Assembly (NCBI RefSeq): GCF_001678945.1
Contig: NZ_CP015124.1
Location: forward strand, 868,001-932,000
Source: Phaeobacter gallaeciensis
Lineage (GTDB): Bacteria > Pseudomonadota > Alphaproteobacteria > Rhodobacterales > Rhodobacteraceae
Reading direction: 5' to 3'
DNA length: 64,000 nucleotides
The position numbers and the translations under genes are program-made. Under the pieces are notes generated by a model. That model was not told the DNA's origin. It worked only from the letters and a program-made list of their open reading frames with translations, and made no database searches. Below, one piece after another: positions 54,329 to 62,758 of the stretch; position 1 is the stretch's first letter; every line of letters begins with the position of its first letter.

Positions 54329-56344
54329 ATGCTAAGGTCGCCGACAGGCATAACGAAAGCCGGGAACGACACATCCCGGCTTTTTGTTTACAACGGCGGT
54401 TTCCTGACCCAATCCCGATTGCGTCGGATCCTGTCCCTTGCCGGTTATGACATCCGGCTGGGGCTACCCGGCAATGGGGATCTGGTCGGGGTCTGGGGCA
54501 ACTCCCCCACTGCCCACCGTGGAAAGGCTATTGCTCACAAATATGGTTCTGCACTGCTGCGAGTCGAAGACGCCTTTCTACGCTCGGTCTATCCAGGCCG
54601 CGCGGGTGAGCCACCTCTGGGGCTGCTGCTGGACCGCTCGGGCGTGCATTTCGACGCCAACACGCAATCTGACCTGGAGCAGCTGCTGGCCACGCACCCC
54701 TTGGATGACAGCAGCATGATGCGCCGCGCCCGTGATGCCATCGGGCGGCTGATGGATGCGCATCTCAGCAAGTACAACGCCTACGCTGCCGAAGCGCCGG
54801 TTCCCGATCCCGGTTACGTGCTGGTCGTGGATCAGGCGCGCGGCGATGCCTCAGTCACGGCCTCAGGAGCAGATGCAGCGCGGTTCCGCGAAATGCTGGT
54901 TTTCGCGCAAGAGGAAAACCCCGGCGCCCGTATTCTGATCAAGACCCATCCGGAAACCCGCGCCGGATACCGGCCTGGCTATTTCGGCCCGGAAGATGCC
55001 AATGATCGGATAGAACTGCTAACGCGTCCCGTGTCGCCCTGGCCGCTGCTGGAGGGTGCGGTCGCGGTCTATACCGTCTCCTCGCAACTGGGGTTCGAGG
55101 CCATTCTGGCAGGCCACAAACCGCGCGTCTTTGGCCAGCCCTTCTATGCCGGATGGGGCCTGACGCAGGACGAGATGCCGCCGCCGCGCCGCAATCGCCG
55201 CCTGACCCGCGCACAACTGTTTTCCGCGGCAATGATCCTCTATCCCACATGGTACGATCCCTTCCGCGATCAGCTGTGTGAGCTGGAGACCGTGATCGAC
55301 GCGCTGGAGGCCCGCGTGCGCGCCTGGCGACAGGATCGCGTCGGCTGGGCGGCCTCCGGCATGCGGATGTGGAAACGGCGGCCACTGCAGGGCTTTTTCG
55401 GCAGTGAAAAGAAAATGCTGTTCACCGAGGATCCCGAAAAGGCACGCAAGAGCGGGCGCAACTGGATGGTCTGGGCCTCCAAAGCAGACAAATCCCACGC
55501 CGGGGCTTTTCATCTAGAGGACGGCTTTCTGCGCTCCCGCGGTCTTGGCGCCGAACTGGTGCCGCCGATGTCGCTGGTTCTGGACCGTCAGGGGATCTAC
55601 TACGATCCGCGCCAGCCCTCGGATCTGGATGATCTGATCGCCCAGCGCGAGGACCTAAACGATGCCGAGGCCCGCCGCGCCGAGCGACTGATCATGAGCC
55701 TGACGCAGAACAGCCTGTCGAAGTACAATCTGGGCGGCGACATCCCCGATTTGCCCGCGGGGCACCGGATCCTCGTGCCCGGTCAGGTCGAAGACGATGC
55801 CTCGATCCTGGCGGGGGCGGGCAAGATACGCAGCAATCTGGATCTCTTGCGCGCTGTGCGCGCCGCCAACCCCAAGGCGGTGATCATCTACAAACCCCAC
55901 CCCGATGTCGAAGCAGGTCTTCGCAAGGGGCAGATCGTGCCCGAGGATCTGGCCGATGTCGTGGCGCAGAATGCCGATCCGATGGCGCTTCTGGATCACG
56001 TGCAGGAGGTCTGGACCATGACCTCGCTATTGGGGTTCGAGGCACTGCTGAGGGGCGTCAAGGTGACCGTGGTCGGATCCCCCTTCTATGCCGGCTGGGG
56101 GCTGACCCGAGATATCATCTCCGCCCCGGCCTGGCGCAAGGCCCGGCCAGGCCTTATGGGGTTGGCCCATGCGGTACTGATCGACTATCCGCGCTATCAC
56201 GACCCGGTCACAGGGCTGCCCTGCCCTGTCGAGGTCGTGGTTGAGCGCCTGATCAAGGGCGAGCAACCATCGCCTGGCCTTGGCAACCGCAGCCTGTCAA
56301 AACTACAGGGCCTGTTTGCAACCTACGCCCACCTGTGGCGGTGA
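54329..56344 (+). CDS. kpsC: Capsular polysaccharide linker glycosyltransferase, KpsC
   Basis: The 671-residue protein is a two-module Kdo transferase. Each half has the same pattern: ILIKTHPETRAGYRPG and FGQPFYAGWGLTQDEM in the first, and VIIYKPHPDVEAGLRKG and VGSPFYAGWGLTRDII in the second. Other paired blocks are DAFLRSVYPGRAGEPPLGLL and DGFLRSRGLGAELVPPMSLV. KpsC adds alternating Kdo residues to the capsule lipid linker. The start is uncertain: ATG 54329 is the only good one, but a terminator-like hairpin (54356-54383) then lies within the first codons. It ends 10 bp from ribD. Confidence 0.9.
   Translation: MLRSPTGITKAGNDTSRLFVYNGGFLTQSRLRRILSLAGYDIRLGLPGNGDLVGVWGNSPTAHRGKAIAHKYGSALLRVEDAFLRSVYPGRAGEPPLGLLLDRSGVHFDANTQSDLEQLLATHPLDDSSMMRRARDAIGRLMDAHLSKYNAYAAEAPVPDPGYVLVVDQARGDASVTASGADAARFREMLVFAQEENPGARILIKTHPETRAGYRPGYFGPEDANDRIELLTRPVSPWPLLEGAVAVYTVSSQLGFEAILAGHKPRVFGQPFYAGWGLTQDEMPPPRRNRRLTRAQLFSAAMILYPTWYDPFRDQLCELETVIDALEARVRAWRQDRVGWAASGMRMWKRRPLQGFFGSEKKMLFTEDPEKARKSGRNWMVWASKADKSHAGAFHLEDGFLRSRGLGAELVPPMSLVLDRQGIYYDPRQPSDLDDLIAQREDLNDAEARRAERLIMSLTQNSLSKYNLGGDIPDLPAGHRILVPGQVEDDASILAGAGKIRSNLDLLRAVRAANPKAVIIYKPHPDVEAGLRKGQIVPEDLADVVAQNADPMALLDHVQEVWTMTSLLGFEALLRGVKVTVVGSPFYAGWGLTRDIISAPAWRKARPGLMGLAHAVLIDYPRYHDPVTGLPCPVEVVVERLIKGEQPSPGLGNRSLSKLQGLFATYAHLWR
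54356..54389 (+). terminator. Terminator-like hairpin over the kpsC start
   Basis: AAAGCCGGG (54356-54364) pairs perfectly with CCCGGCTTT (54375-54383) around a 10-nt loop, followed by TTGTTT. It is placed just after the export lipoprotein gene, yet inside the first 20 codons of kpsC as called, so it may attenuate transcription into kpsC. Confidence 0.6.
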
Positions 56345-56354
56345 GCTGTCGTCC

Positions 56355-57467
56355 TTAGCTCAGCGCCCGGCGCCAGCGATGCAGGATATCACCGCCCAAC
56401 GGGCGCACCTCAGCCAGTTCAAAACGGGGCGCCTCGTCCAGCCGCCCAAGGCCAAGCGCGCCAATCGAGGGCAGCCCCTCGGCGCCGATGCCGATCCCGG
56501 CGGTAAAGCCGATCAGCTCATCCACCAGATCAAAGGCCAGCAATGAGGCCGCCAGCGCGCTGCCGCCTTCGCAGAACACGCGGGTCAGACCCGCCTGACC
56601 AAGCTGCTGCAGGATATCCACCGCCGAGAGCTGCACCCCGTGGCTGGCACAGGGCAGCAACCGGGCGCCCAGCCCTTCCCAGGCGCGCAGCCGCTCGATA
56701 TCGGCGCCCTGCCCGTGGCACAGCCAGACCGGCACCTCTTGCGCAGTGCGGGCCAGCTGGCTCATCAGCGGCAGATCCAGATGGCGGGAGGCAATCACCC
56801 GCACCGGCTGTTTGTCGATGCCCAGATCGCGCACGGTCAGCGACGGATCATCCGCCCGCACGGTTCCGGCGCCGACCATAACGGCATCGTGACTGGCGCG
56901 CATCGCGTGCACTGCGCGGCGTGCTTCGGGGCCGGTGATCCATTTGCTCTGCCCCGATCCGGTGGCAATCCGCCCGTCAAAACTGCTGGCCAGCTTCAGT
57001 GTAACGAAGGGCCGCCCCTGTTCGGTCTTCAGGAAGAAACCAGCGTGATCGCGGGCGGCCTGTTCTGCGAGAACCCCGGTGGTGACCTCCACCCCGGCAT
57101 AACGCAGCATTTCAAACCCCTGGCCAGAAACCCGCGGATCACTATCGCCGATGGCCGCGACCACACGCGCCACCCCGGCGTCGATCAGCGCCTGCGCACA
57201 TGGCGGTGTCGCACCATGATGCGAACAGGGTTCAAGGGTCACATATACGGCAGCGCCACGCGCCGCTGCGCCTGCCTGCGCAAGCGCCTGCGGCTCCGCG
57301 TGCGGGCGGCCGCCCGGTTGGGTCCAGCCCCGCCCGACGAGGCGACCATCCTTGACGATGACGCAGCCCACCGCGGGGTTCGGCCAGCAATTGCCATGCC
57401 CACGCCGCCCCAGGGACAGGGCCAGCGCCATGAACCGTTCATCCACGGCAATGTCATAACGGCTCAT
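56355..57467 (-). CDS. ribD: Bifunctional riboflavin deaminase/reductase RibD
   Basis: The 370-residue enzyme has an N-terminal zinc deaminase domain (GRPHAEPQAL with the catalytic Glu and AAVYVTLEPCSHHGATPPCA) and a C-terminal reductase domain (VTLKLASSFDGRIATGSGQS, DAVMVGAGTVRADDPSL, VFCEGGSALAASLL). It performs two successive steps of riboflavin synthesis. A GTG at 57479 overlapping the nrdR stop (GTGA) is an alternative start; ATG 57467 has GGAAGAG upstream. Confidence 0.93.
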   Translation of the reverse strand: MSRYDIAVDERFMALALSLGRRGHGNCWPNPAVGCVIVKDGRLVGRGWTQPGGRPHAEPQALAQAGAAARGAAVYVTLEPCSHHGATPPCAQALIDAGVARVVAAIGDSDPRVSGQGFEMLRYAGVEVTTGVLAEQAARDHAGFFLKTEQGRPFVTLKLASSFDGRIATGSGQSKWITGPEARRAVHAMRASHDAVMVGAGTVRADDPSLTVRDLGIDKQPVRVIASRHLDLPLMSQLARTAQEVPVWLCHGQGADIERLRAWEGLGARLLPCASHGVQLSAVDILQQLGQAGLTRVFCEGGSALAASLLAFDLVDELIGFTAGIGIGAEGLPSIGALGLGRLDEAPRFELAEVRPLGGDILHRWRRALS

Positions 57468-57475
57468 CGGGGTGA

Positions 57476-57940
57476 TCACTCTTCCGGGGGGTGCGGGCGC
57501 AATTCGTGGACGAAGTCCTCGAAATCATCGGCGGCCTGGAAATTCTTGTAGACGCTGGCAAAGCGCACATAGGCGACGGTGTCGATCCGCGCCAAAGCCT
57601 CCATGACGATCTCGCCGATCTTCTTGGACTGAATATCCGTCTCGCCCATGCTTTCAAGGCGGCGGACAATGCCCGAGATCATCTGATCGATACGCTCGGG
57701 GTCGATCGGGCGCTTCTGCATCGAAATGCGGATCGAGCGCTCCAGCTTGTCCCGGTCGAAGTCTTCGCGTTTGCCGTTGGTCTTGACCACCACCAGATCG
57801 CGCAACTGCACCCGTTCGTAGGTGGTGAAACGCCCGCCACAGGCCGGGCAGAAGCGGCGGCGACGGATCGACACGTGATCCTCTGCCGGGCGCGAATCCT
57901 TGACCTGAGTATCGATATTTCCGCAAAACGGGCAGCGCAT
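57476..57940 (-). CDS. nrdR: Transcriptional repressor NrdR
   Basis: The 154-residue repressor of ribonucleotide reductase genes has an N-terminal zinc ribbon (Cys3, Cys6, Cys31, Cys34: MRCPFCG and [18 protein letters not shown]) and an ATP cone ([20 protein letters not shown]). It senses ATP/dATP and binds NrdR boxes. It heads the rib cluster, as is common in proteobacteria. Confidence 0.94.
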   Translation of the reverse strand: MRCPFCGNIDTQVKDSRPAEDHVSIRRRRFCPACGGRFTTYERVQLRDLVVVKTNGKREDFDRDKLERSIRISMQKRPIDPERIDQMISGIVRRLESMGETDIQSKKIGEIVMEALARIDTVAYVRFASVYKNFQAADDFEDFVHELRPHPPEE

Positions 57941-58062
57941 CAGCCAGTCCCCTTCATGATCAATGCCTGTAGATTGCGCCTGACCCGGCGCAGTTATCCA
58001 CAACTATAGGACAGCCTCAACAGTTTGGGTAGAGGCGAAATCACACCGCTAGATCAAGCAGT

Positions 58063-58479
58063 TCACGCAAGATGCGCCGCAACCTTGCGCCGGTGCGGCG
58101 CGTCGCGGTGTTCAAACAGGTAGACCCCCTGCCAGGTGCCCAGAACAGCCGCGCCATCCGTGACCGGGATCGACAGGCTGACCGGCATCATTGCTGCCTT
58201 GATATGGGCGGGCATATCATCGGGGCCTTCGTAGGTATGGCGCAGATAAGACATCGACGGGTCCGTGCTGGGCGGCACCAGTCGGGCAAAATAGGCCCGA
58301 AGATCCGTCTGCACCTCGGGGTCGGCGTTTTCCTGTATCAGCAGGGAGCAGGAAGTGTGCCGCACGAATAACGTCAGCAACCCCTGCCGCACACCGCAGG
58401 ACCCAGCCCAGGACTGAATATCGCGGGTGAATTCGTAAAGGCCCTGCCCGGCCGTTTCGATCTGAAATTCGGTTTGCAT
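58063..58479 (-). CDS. yjbQ: YjbQ-family (UPF0047) protein
   Basis: The 138-residue protein has the YjbQ marks: LLTLFVRHTSCSLLIQENAD, SYLRHTYEGPDDMPAHIKAA and LGTWQGVYLFEHRD at the end. The family forms trimers with three conserved His and has been linked to thiamine-phosphate synthase activity, so the true role is unsettled. It is a lone gene. Confidence 0.9.
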   Translation of the reverse strand: MQTEFQIETAGQGLYEFTRDIQSWAGSCGVRQGLLTLFVRHTSCSLLIQENADPEVQTDLRAYFARLVPPSTDPSMSYLRHTYEGPDDMPAHIKAAMMPVSLSIPVTDGAAVLGTWQGVYLFEHRDAPHRRKVAAHLA

Positions 58480-58532
58480 GAGGACAGCATTGCCGCAGGA
58501 CGCGCTGCTTCACAAGTGCCCCTATGAAGTGA

Positions 58533-58970
58533 TCAGGGACGCCGGAAGAAAGGATCGTCGAACCGGTCATAGCAATAGTTGCGGGCGGTGGCGGCGTTCA
58601 GATTGTAGCCCGGCTTCTTCACTGACAGGGAATACCCTTTTTCCGTACTCGCTCCCGGCGGTGGGGTCAGCGCGAATTTCACCGATTTTCTGCCGGGGCG
58701 GTTGATCGAAGGGCCGACACCTTCCCAGACATAGATCCGCTGGGTGGCGCTGGTACGCAGCTGCGATATGGCAAAATCCCCGATCCCACACCAGTAATCC
58801 TGCGCCGAGGTGCCGACCCGGCTCACCACTTCCCAGACACCCTCTTCGACAGGCAGCACTTCGTGGCGGTTCCAAGACCACCAGGCCTGCACCGAGACTG
58901 ATTGCGCGGTAACAGGCTGCACCGCAAGGGCTGTCGCAAAGGCCAAGGCAGGCCAGAACATCGGTTTCAT
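58533..58970 (-). CDS. Secreted WCG-motif protein, copy 1 (downstream-most)
   Basis: The 145-residue protein has a signal peptide (WPALAFATALAVQPVTAQ) and the shared core of the local family: VWEVVSRVGTSAQDYWCGIG with Cys61, DFAISQL, then RKSVKFAL and a C-terminal Cys133 (ARNYCYDRF). The two cysteines probably form a disulfide in the periplasm. Compared with the other two copies it carries an N-terminal Trp-rich insertion (VQAWWSWNRHEVLP) and a longer tail. Function unknown. Confidence 0.72.
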   Translation of the reverse strand: MKPMFWPALAFATALAVQPVTAQSVSVQAWWSWNRHEVLPVEEGVWEVVSRVGTSAQDYWCGIGDFAISQLRTSATQRIYVWEGVGPSINRPGRKSVKFALTPPPGASTEKGYSLSVKKPGYNLNAATARNYCYDRFDDPFFRRP

Positions 58971-59058
58971 CGGTCTACTCCCCTGTTGCGTCACCAGAAG
59001 TATAGCACAGGCCCGCTGTTCGGCGACCTCAGCCGGTTCGCCAGCGCCCGTCAGCGGG

Positions 59059-59478
59059 TCAGAAACCCGTCGGCAATTGGTGACAGAATGACAGGGCTGC
59101 GCGCACCTGCATCGCATCGCCGACGTTCATGCGGTTGATCGGCGGATTAGTGATAGGCTCCGCTCCCGCCAGCATATTCACATCGAGCGTGAACTGCACC
59201 GCAGAGCGGCGGTTGGTCGTGTCGCTGGGTCCCATGGCGCGGGACACATAAACCATTGCCGACATCGGCGCGCCAAGCGCACGCACGGCATAATCCCCAG
59301 CGCCACACCAATAGTCCAATCCGGTCCCGCCTGCGATCGGAACGACCTCGAACACCTGCTCCGATAACGGGTTGACCCGCGCCGACTTGCGGCTGGTAAA
59401 GGCGTCAGCCGCCCCGGCAAGGCCAAGAGCCGCCGAGGCCGAAAAGACGACCACTGCAAATGAAAATCTTCGCGCCAT
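59059..59478 (-). CDS. Secreted WCG-motif protein, copy 2
   Basis: The 139-residue protein has a signal peptide (SFAVVVFSASAALGLAGAADA) and the same core: VFEVVPIAGGTGLDYWCGAG with Cys58, DYAVRALGA, NRRSAVQFTL and Cys132 near the end (ALSFCHQLP). It is most similar to copy 3. It is 88 bp upstream of copy 1 on the same strand. Function unknown. Confidence 0.72.
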   Translation of the reverse strand: MARRFSFAVVVFSASAALGLAGAADAFTSRKSARVNPLSEQVFEVVPIAGGTGLDYWCGAGDYAVRALGAPMSAMVYVSRAMGPSDTTNRRSAVQFTLDVNMLAGAEPITNPPINRMNVGDAMQVRAALSFCHQLPTGF

Positions 59479-59618
59479 TGCGACACCCTCCAATACCGTC
59501 AAGTTCTATTCCTGACACGGTATGATCCTAGGGCCAGCCCCGCTTCGCGCCAGCCCCGGGGCTATCACGCTCTCGTGTATCTGTCGCTTCGAACGTGGCG
59601 CGCCCACCGGCCTGCGTA

Positions 59619-60026
59619 TCAGGGACGGATCGGACGCTGGTTGCAATAGGTTCTGGCCTGCTGGACCGACATGGAGTCGCCGGGACGGATGCCAAAGGTG
59701 AACCAACCGCGATCCGTACCCAGCCCGGCGACCTGATCAGCCGAAAGGGTGAATTGCACGGCAGACCTCTTACCTGTGGTGACGCTTTCACCGCGCCCAC
59801 GCAGGACATAAATCGGGTCGCGCCAATCGGCCCCAAGCACACGACGAGCATATTCGGAGGCCCCGCACCAGAATTCCTCAACAGTGCCAGAACTGCGCGG
59901 AACGACTTCGAACACCGTGTCACTCACGGCATTCACCTGCACCCCATTGGCAAGCGTGAAGGCCTGCCCGACGGAGGGAGACAGGAGGAAAAGGGCGCAC
60001 CCGAGGCTGGAAAGAAAATTCTTCAT
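59619..60026 (-). CDS. Secreted WCG-motif protein, copy 3
   Basis: The 135-residue protein has a signal peptide (LGCALFLLSPSVGQAF), then VFEVVPRSSGTVEEFWCGAS with Cys54, EYARRVLGADW, GKRSAVQFTL and Cys128 (ARTYCNQRP). It precedes copy 2 by 140 bp. With copies 1 and 2 it forms a tandem array that must derive from duplication. Function unknown. Confidence 0.72.
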   Translation of the reverse strand: MKNFLSSLGCALFLLSPSVGQAFTLANGVQVNAVSDTVFEVVPRSSGTVEEFWCGASEYARRVLGADWRDPIYVLRGRGESVTTGKRSAVQFTLSADQVAGLGTDRGWFTFGIRPGDSMSVQQARTYCNQRPIRP

Positions 60027-60185
60027 GGCAGGAAATCCGTTGTTTTCTCAAACATAGGGATCCCCGTCGGCAGAACCAAGGGGCGGCGCCCTCACTTAGA
60101 GAAGATCAGCAAAGAGCAGCTTTAGCTCGCATTCCGCAGCGGGTACGCGGCCGCCTGCACATCCAGCTCCCCAGACGGGCCGGGA

Positions 60186-60479
60186 TCAGTTGCGTTTGGG
60201 AAAGGGAATGATCTGCGCGCTTTGCTGTGTGCCGAGTGTCTGTTCCAGAATGGCCAGAACTTCGGGTTTCGGTGTCTTTCCCTTGGTCGGGCTGAACCGG
60301 CTTCGTGCCTGCTCCCGCAGCATGCTGCGCGCGGTATCGCCGTCGATTTCCTGCAAGCGTTCGCCCTGATCCTTCAGAACCTCCAGCATGAACTGGTTGG
60401 CCTCGGTCAGGTTCTTGAGATGCAGAAGCTTTTCCTCAAGTTCACTCAGAGCGGCGGTGGTTCCCCGGTTTGCAGACAT
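60186..60479 (-). CDS. Small coiled-coil protein of unknown function
   Basis: The 97-residue cytosolic protein has a coiled coil (LSELEEKLLHLKNLTEANQF, MLEVLKDQGERLQEI) and a basic tail ending IIPFPKRN. ATG 60479 is preferred, with GGGGG five bases upstream; the frame extends to 60542. A TTAA-N7-TTTA motif at 60505-60519, close to a CtrA box, lies just upstream. Confidence 0.62.
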   Translation of the reverse strand: MSANRGTTAALSELEEKLLHLKNLTEANQFMLEVLKDQGERLQEIDGDTARSMLREQARSRFSPTKGKTPKPEVLAILEQTLGTQQSAQIIPFPKRN

Positions 60480-60504
60480 CATTTCCCCCGAAATGCAAAG
60501 TTCC

Positions 60505-60520
60505 TTAACCAAAAGTTTAC
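60505..60520 (+). promoter_or_regulatory. Near-match to a CtrA box
   Basis: TTAA (60505-60508), seven bases, then TTTAC differs from the CtrA consensus TTAA-N7-TTAAC by one base. It lies 25 bp before the start of the coiled-coil gene. Confidence 0.25.
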
Positions 60521-60601
60521 GCAGCTCCCCCACCAAGGGCAAGGATCAGGGTAAAGAGATGGTTAACAAGGTGCGCAGGCCCGTCGCCCTTCGGAAGAAA
60601 G

Positions 60602-60629
60602 AAAAAGGCGCCGTGAGGGGCGCCTTTTT
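60602..60629 (-). terminator. Intrinsic terminator after rpoD
   Basis: AAAAAGGCGCC (60602-60612) and GGCGCCTTTTT (60619-60629) form a perfect stem around GTGAGG; T-rich on both strands. Confidence 0.8.
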
Positions 60630-60631
60630 GA

Positions 60632-62626
60632 TCACTGGTCGAGGAAGCTGCGCAGCTTGCGGCTGCGGCTGGGATGTTTGAGCTTCCGCAGCGCTTTCGC
60701 TTCGATCTGACGGATCCTTTCGCGGGTCACGCTGAACTGTTGACCGACCTCTTCGAGCGTGTGGTCGGTGTTCATGCCAATGCCAAAACGCATCCGCAGG
60801 ACGCGTTCCTCGCGCGGGGTGAGCGAGGCCAGAACCCGGGTGGTGGTTTCCTTGAGGTTTTCCTGAATGGCGCTGTCCAGGGGCAGCACCGCGTTCTTGT
60901 CCTCGATGAAATCGCCCAGTTGGCTGTCTTCCTCGTCCCCGATGGGCGTCTCGAGAGAGATCGGCTCCTTGGCGATCTTCATCACCTTGCGGACCTTCTC
61001 AAGCGGCATCTGCAGCTTTTCAGCCAGTTCTTCCGGCGTCGGCTCGCGGCCGATCTCGTGCAGCATCTGACGGCCGGTGCGGACCAGCTTGTTGATCGTC
61101 TCGATCATATGCACAGGGATACGGATGGTGCGCGCCTGATCCGCGATACTGCGCGTGATCGCCTGACGGATCCACCAGGTTGCATAGGTGGAGAACTTGT
61201 AACCGCGGCGGTATTCGAACTTGTCCACCGCCTTCATCAGGCCGATGTTGCCTTCCTGGATGAGGTCGAGGAACTGCAGGCCGCGGTTCGTGTATTTCTT
61301 CGCGATGGAGATCACGAGACGCAGGTTCGCCTCGACCATTTCCTTCTTGGCCTGACGCGCCTCTTTTTCACCCTTCTGCACCTGCTGCACAATGCGGCGG
61401 AATTCGCTGATATCGAGACCGACATACTGGCCGACCTGCGCCATGTCAGCGCGCAGTTCTTCCACCTTGTCGGTGGAGCGTTCGATGAACATCTGCCAGC
61501 CCCGCCCCGGTTTCGCGGACATATCCGCCAACCAGTTCGGATCCAGCTCGCGGCCACGGTATTCCTCGACGAATTCGCGACGGTTGATCCGGGCCTGGTC
61601 AGCCAGCTTCACCATGGCGCTATCGATCTGCATCACGCGGCGGTTGATGCCGTAAAGCTGGTCGATCAGGGCTTCGATACGGTTGTTGTGCAGGTGCAGA
61701 CCATTCACCAGTTCCACGATCTCGGACCGCAGCTGTTGGTAGGTCTTTTCGTCCTGCGCGCTAAACGATCCGTCCTCATTCAGGGTGGCCGAAATCCGGC
61801 TGTCCTGCATTTCGCTCAGCTGAGCGTAATCCGAGGAGATCTGCTCCAGCGTGGTGAGCACGCGATCCTTGAGCGCAGCCTCCATCGCAGCCAGGGACAT
61901 ATTGGCCTGTTCGTCCTCGTCATCGTCGTCATCGCTGGCAATCGGATTGCCGTCGGCGTCGAGTTCGGGCCCCTTGTCTTCCTTGGCGGGTTTGGCGGCA
62001 TCGGACACCGCACCGGTGTTCACCACCGGTTCGGCAACTTCGCCCTCTTCGTCCATCTGGTTGCCAAAGGTGGCCTCAAGATCGATGACGTCGCGCAGCA
62101 GAATGTCTTCGGACAGGAGTTCGTCGTGCCAGATCGTGATCGCCTGGAAGGTCAGGGGGCTTTCGCAGAGGCCCAGGATCATCGTATTCCGGCCGGCTTC
62201 GATCCGCTTAGCGATGGCGATCTCGCCTTCGCGGCTCAGCAGTTCGACAGAGCCCATTTCACGCAGATACATGCGGACCGGATCATCGGTGCGGTCCAGT
62301 TTTTCCGCAGCCGCCCCGGCCACCGCGACTTCGCGATTGGATTCGGTCGTCACCAGTTCGGTCGAGCCTTTGTTCTGCTCTTCCTCTTCGGCCTCTTCAT
62401 CCTCGATGATATTGATGCCCATTTCGGAGAGCATCGACATCACGTCCTCGATCTGCTCCGAGCTGACCTGATCCGGCGGCAGGACCTGATTGAGCTGATC
62501 GTAGGTGATGTACCCCTTCTCGCGGGCCTCCGCGATCATCTTCTTGACCTGGGCCTGGCTCATGTCCAGAGAGATTTCGGCTTCCTGATCGTCAGGTTTG
62601 CGGTCGTCGGTGTCTTTGGCGGCCAT
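60632..62626 (-). CDS. rpoD: RNA polymerase primary sigma factor RpoD
   Basis: The 664-residue protein is the housekeeping sigma-70. Region 1.2 reads [20 protein letters not shown]; a long acidic non-conserved insert follows. Region 2 has [20 protein letters not shown] and [20 protein letters not shown], region 3 [15 protein letters not shown], and region 4.2 the [26 protein letters not shown] 62626 has GGAG upstream. It follows dnaG by 132 bp, the usual alphaproteobacterial order. Confidence 0.96.
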   Translation of the reverse strand: MAAKDTDDRKPDDQEAEISLDMSQAQVKKMIAEAREKGYITYDQLNQVLPPDQVSSEQIEDVMSMLSEMGINIIEDEEAEEEEQNKGSTELVTTESNREVAVAGAAAEKLDRTDDPVRMYLREMGSVELLSREGEIAIAKRIEAGRNTMILGLCESPLTFQAITIWHDELLSEDILLRDVIDLEATFGNQMDEEGEVAEPVVNTGAVSDAAKPAKEDKGPELDADGNPIASDDDDDEDEQANMSLAAMEAALKDRVLTTLEQISSDYAQLSEMQDSRISATLNEDGSFSAQDEKTYQQLRSEIVELVNGLHLHNNRIEALIDQLYGINRRVMQIDSAMVKLADQARINRREFVEEYRGRELDPNWLADMSAKPGRGWQMFIERSTDKVEELRADMAQVGQYVGLDISEFRRIVQQVQKGEKEARQAKKEMVEANLRLVISIAKKYTNRGLQFLDLIQEGNIGLMKAVDKFEYRRGYKFSTYATWWIRQAITRSIADQARTIRIPVHMIETINKLVRTGRQMLHEIGREPTPEELAEKLQMPLEKVRKVMKIAKEPISLETPIGDEEDSQLGDFIEDKNAVLPLDSAIQENLKETTTRVLASLTPREERVLRMRFGIGMNTDHTLEEVGQQFSVTRERIRQIEAKALRKLKHPSRSRKLRSFLDQ

Positions 62627-62758
62627 TCAATGCTCCTCTAAGAGGCTGGGGCGATTCGGGTATCGCGAATCATTAGCGCGAACTTCTGATTCGTCACCCC
62701 GTTTACCCAATTTTCTTTCGCTCTTCCTTAGGAAAACACCCTTTTGTCCAAAGGTGTG

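Noticed and set aside
60674-62641. 655-codon frame antisense to rpoD
   Set aside because: It mirrors the conserved rpoD codons and carries no independent motif.
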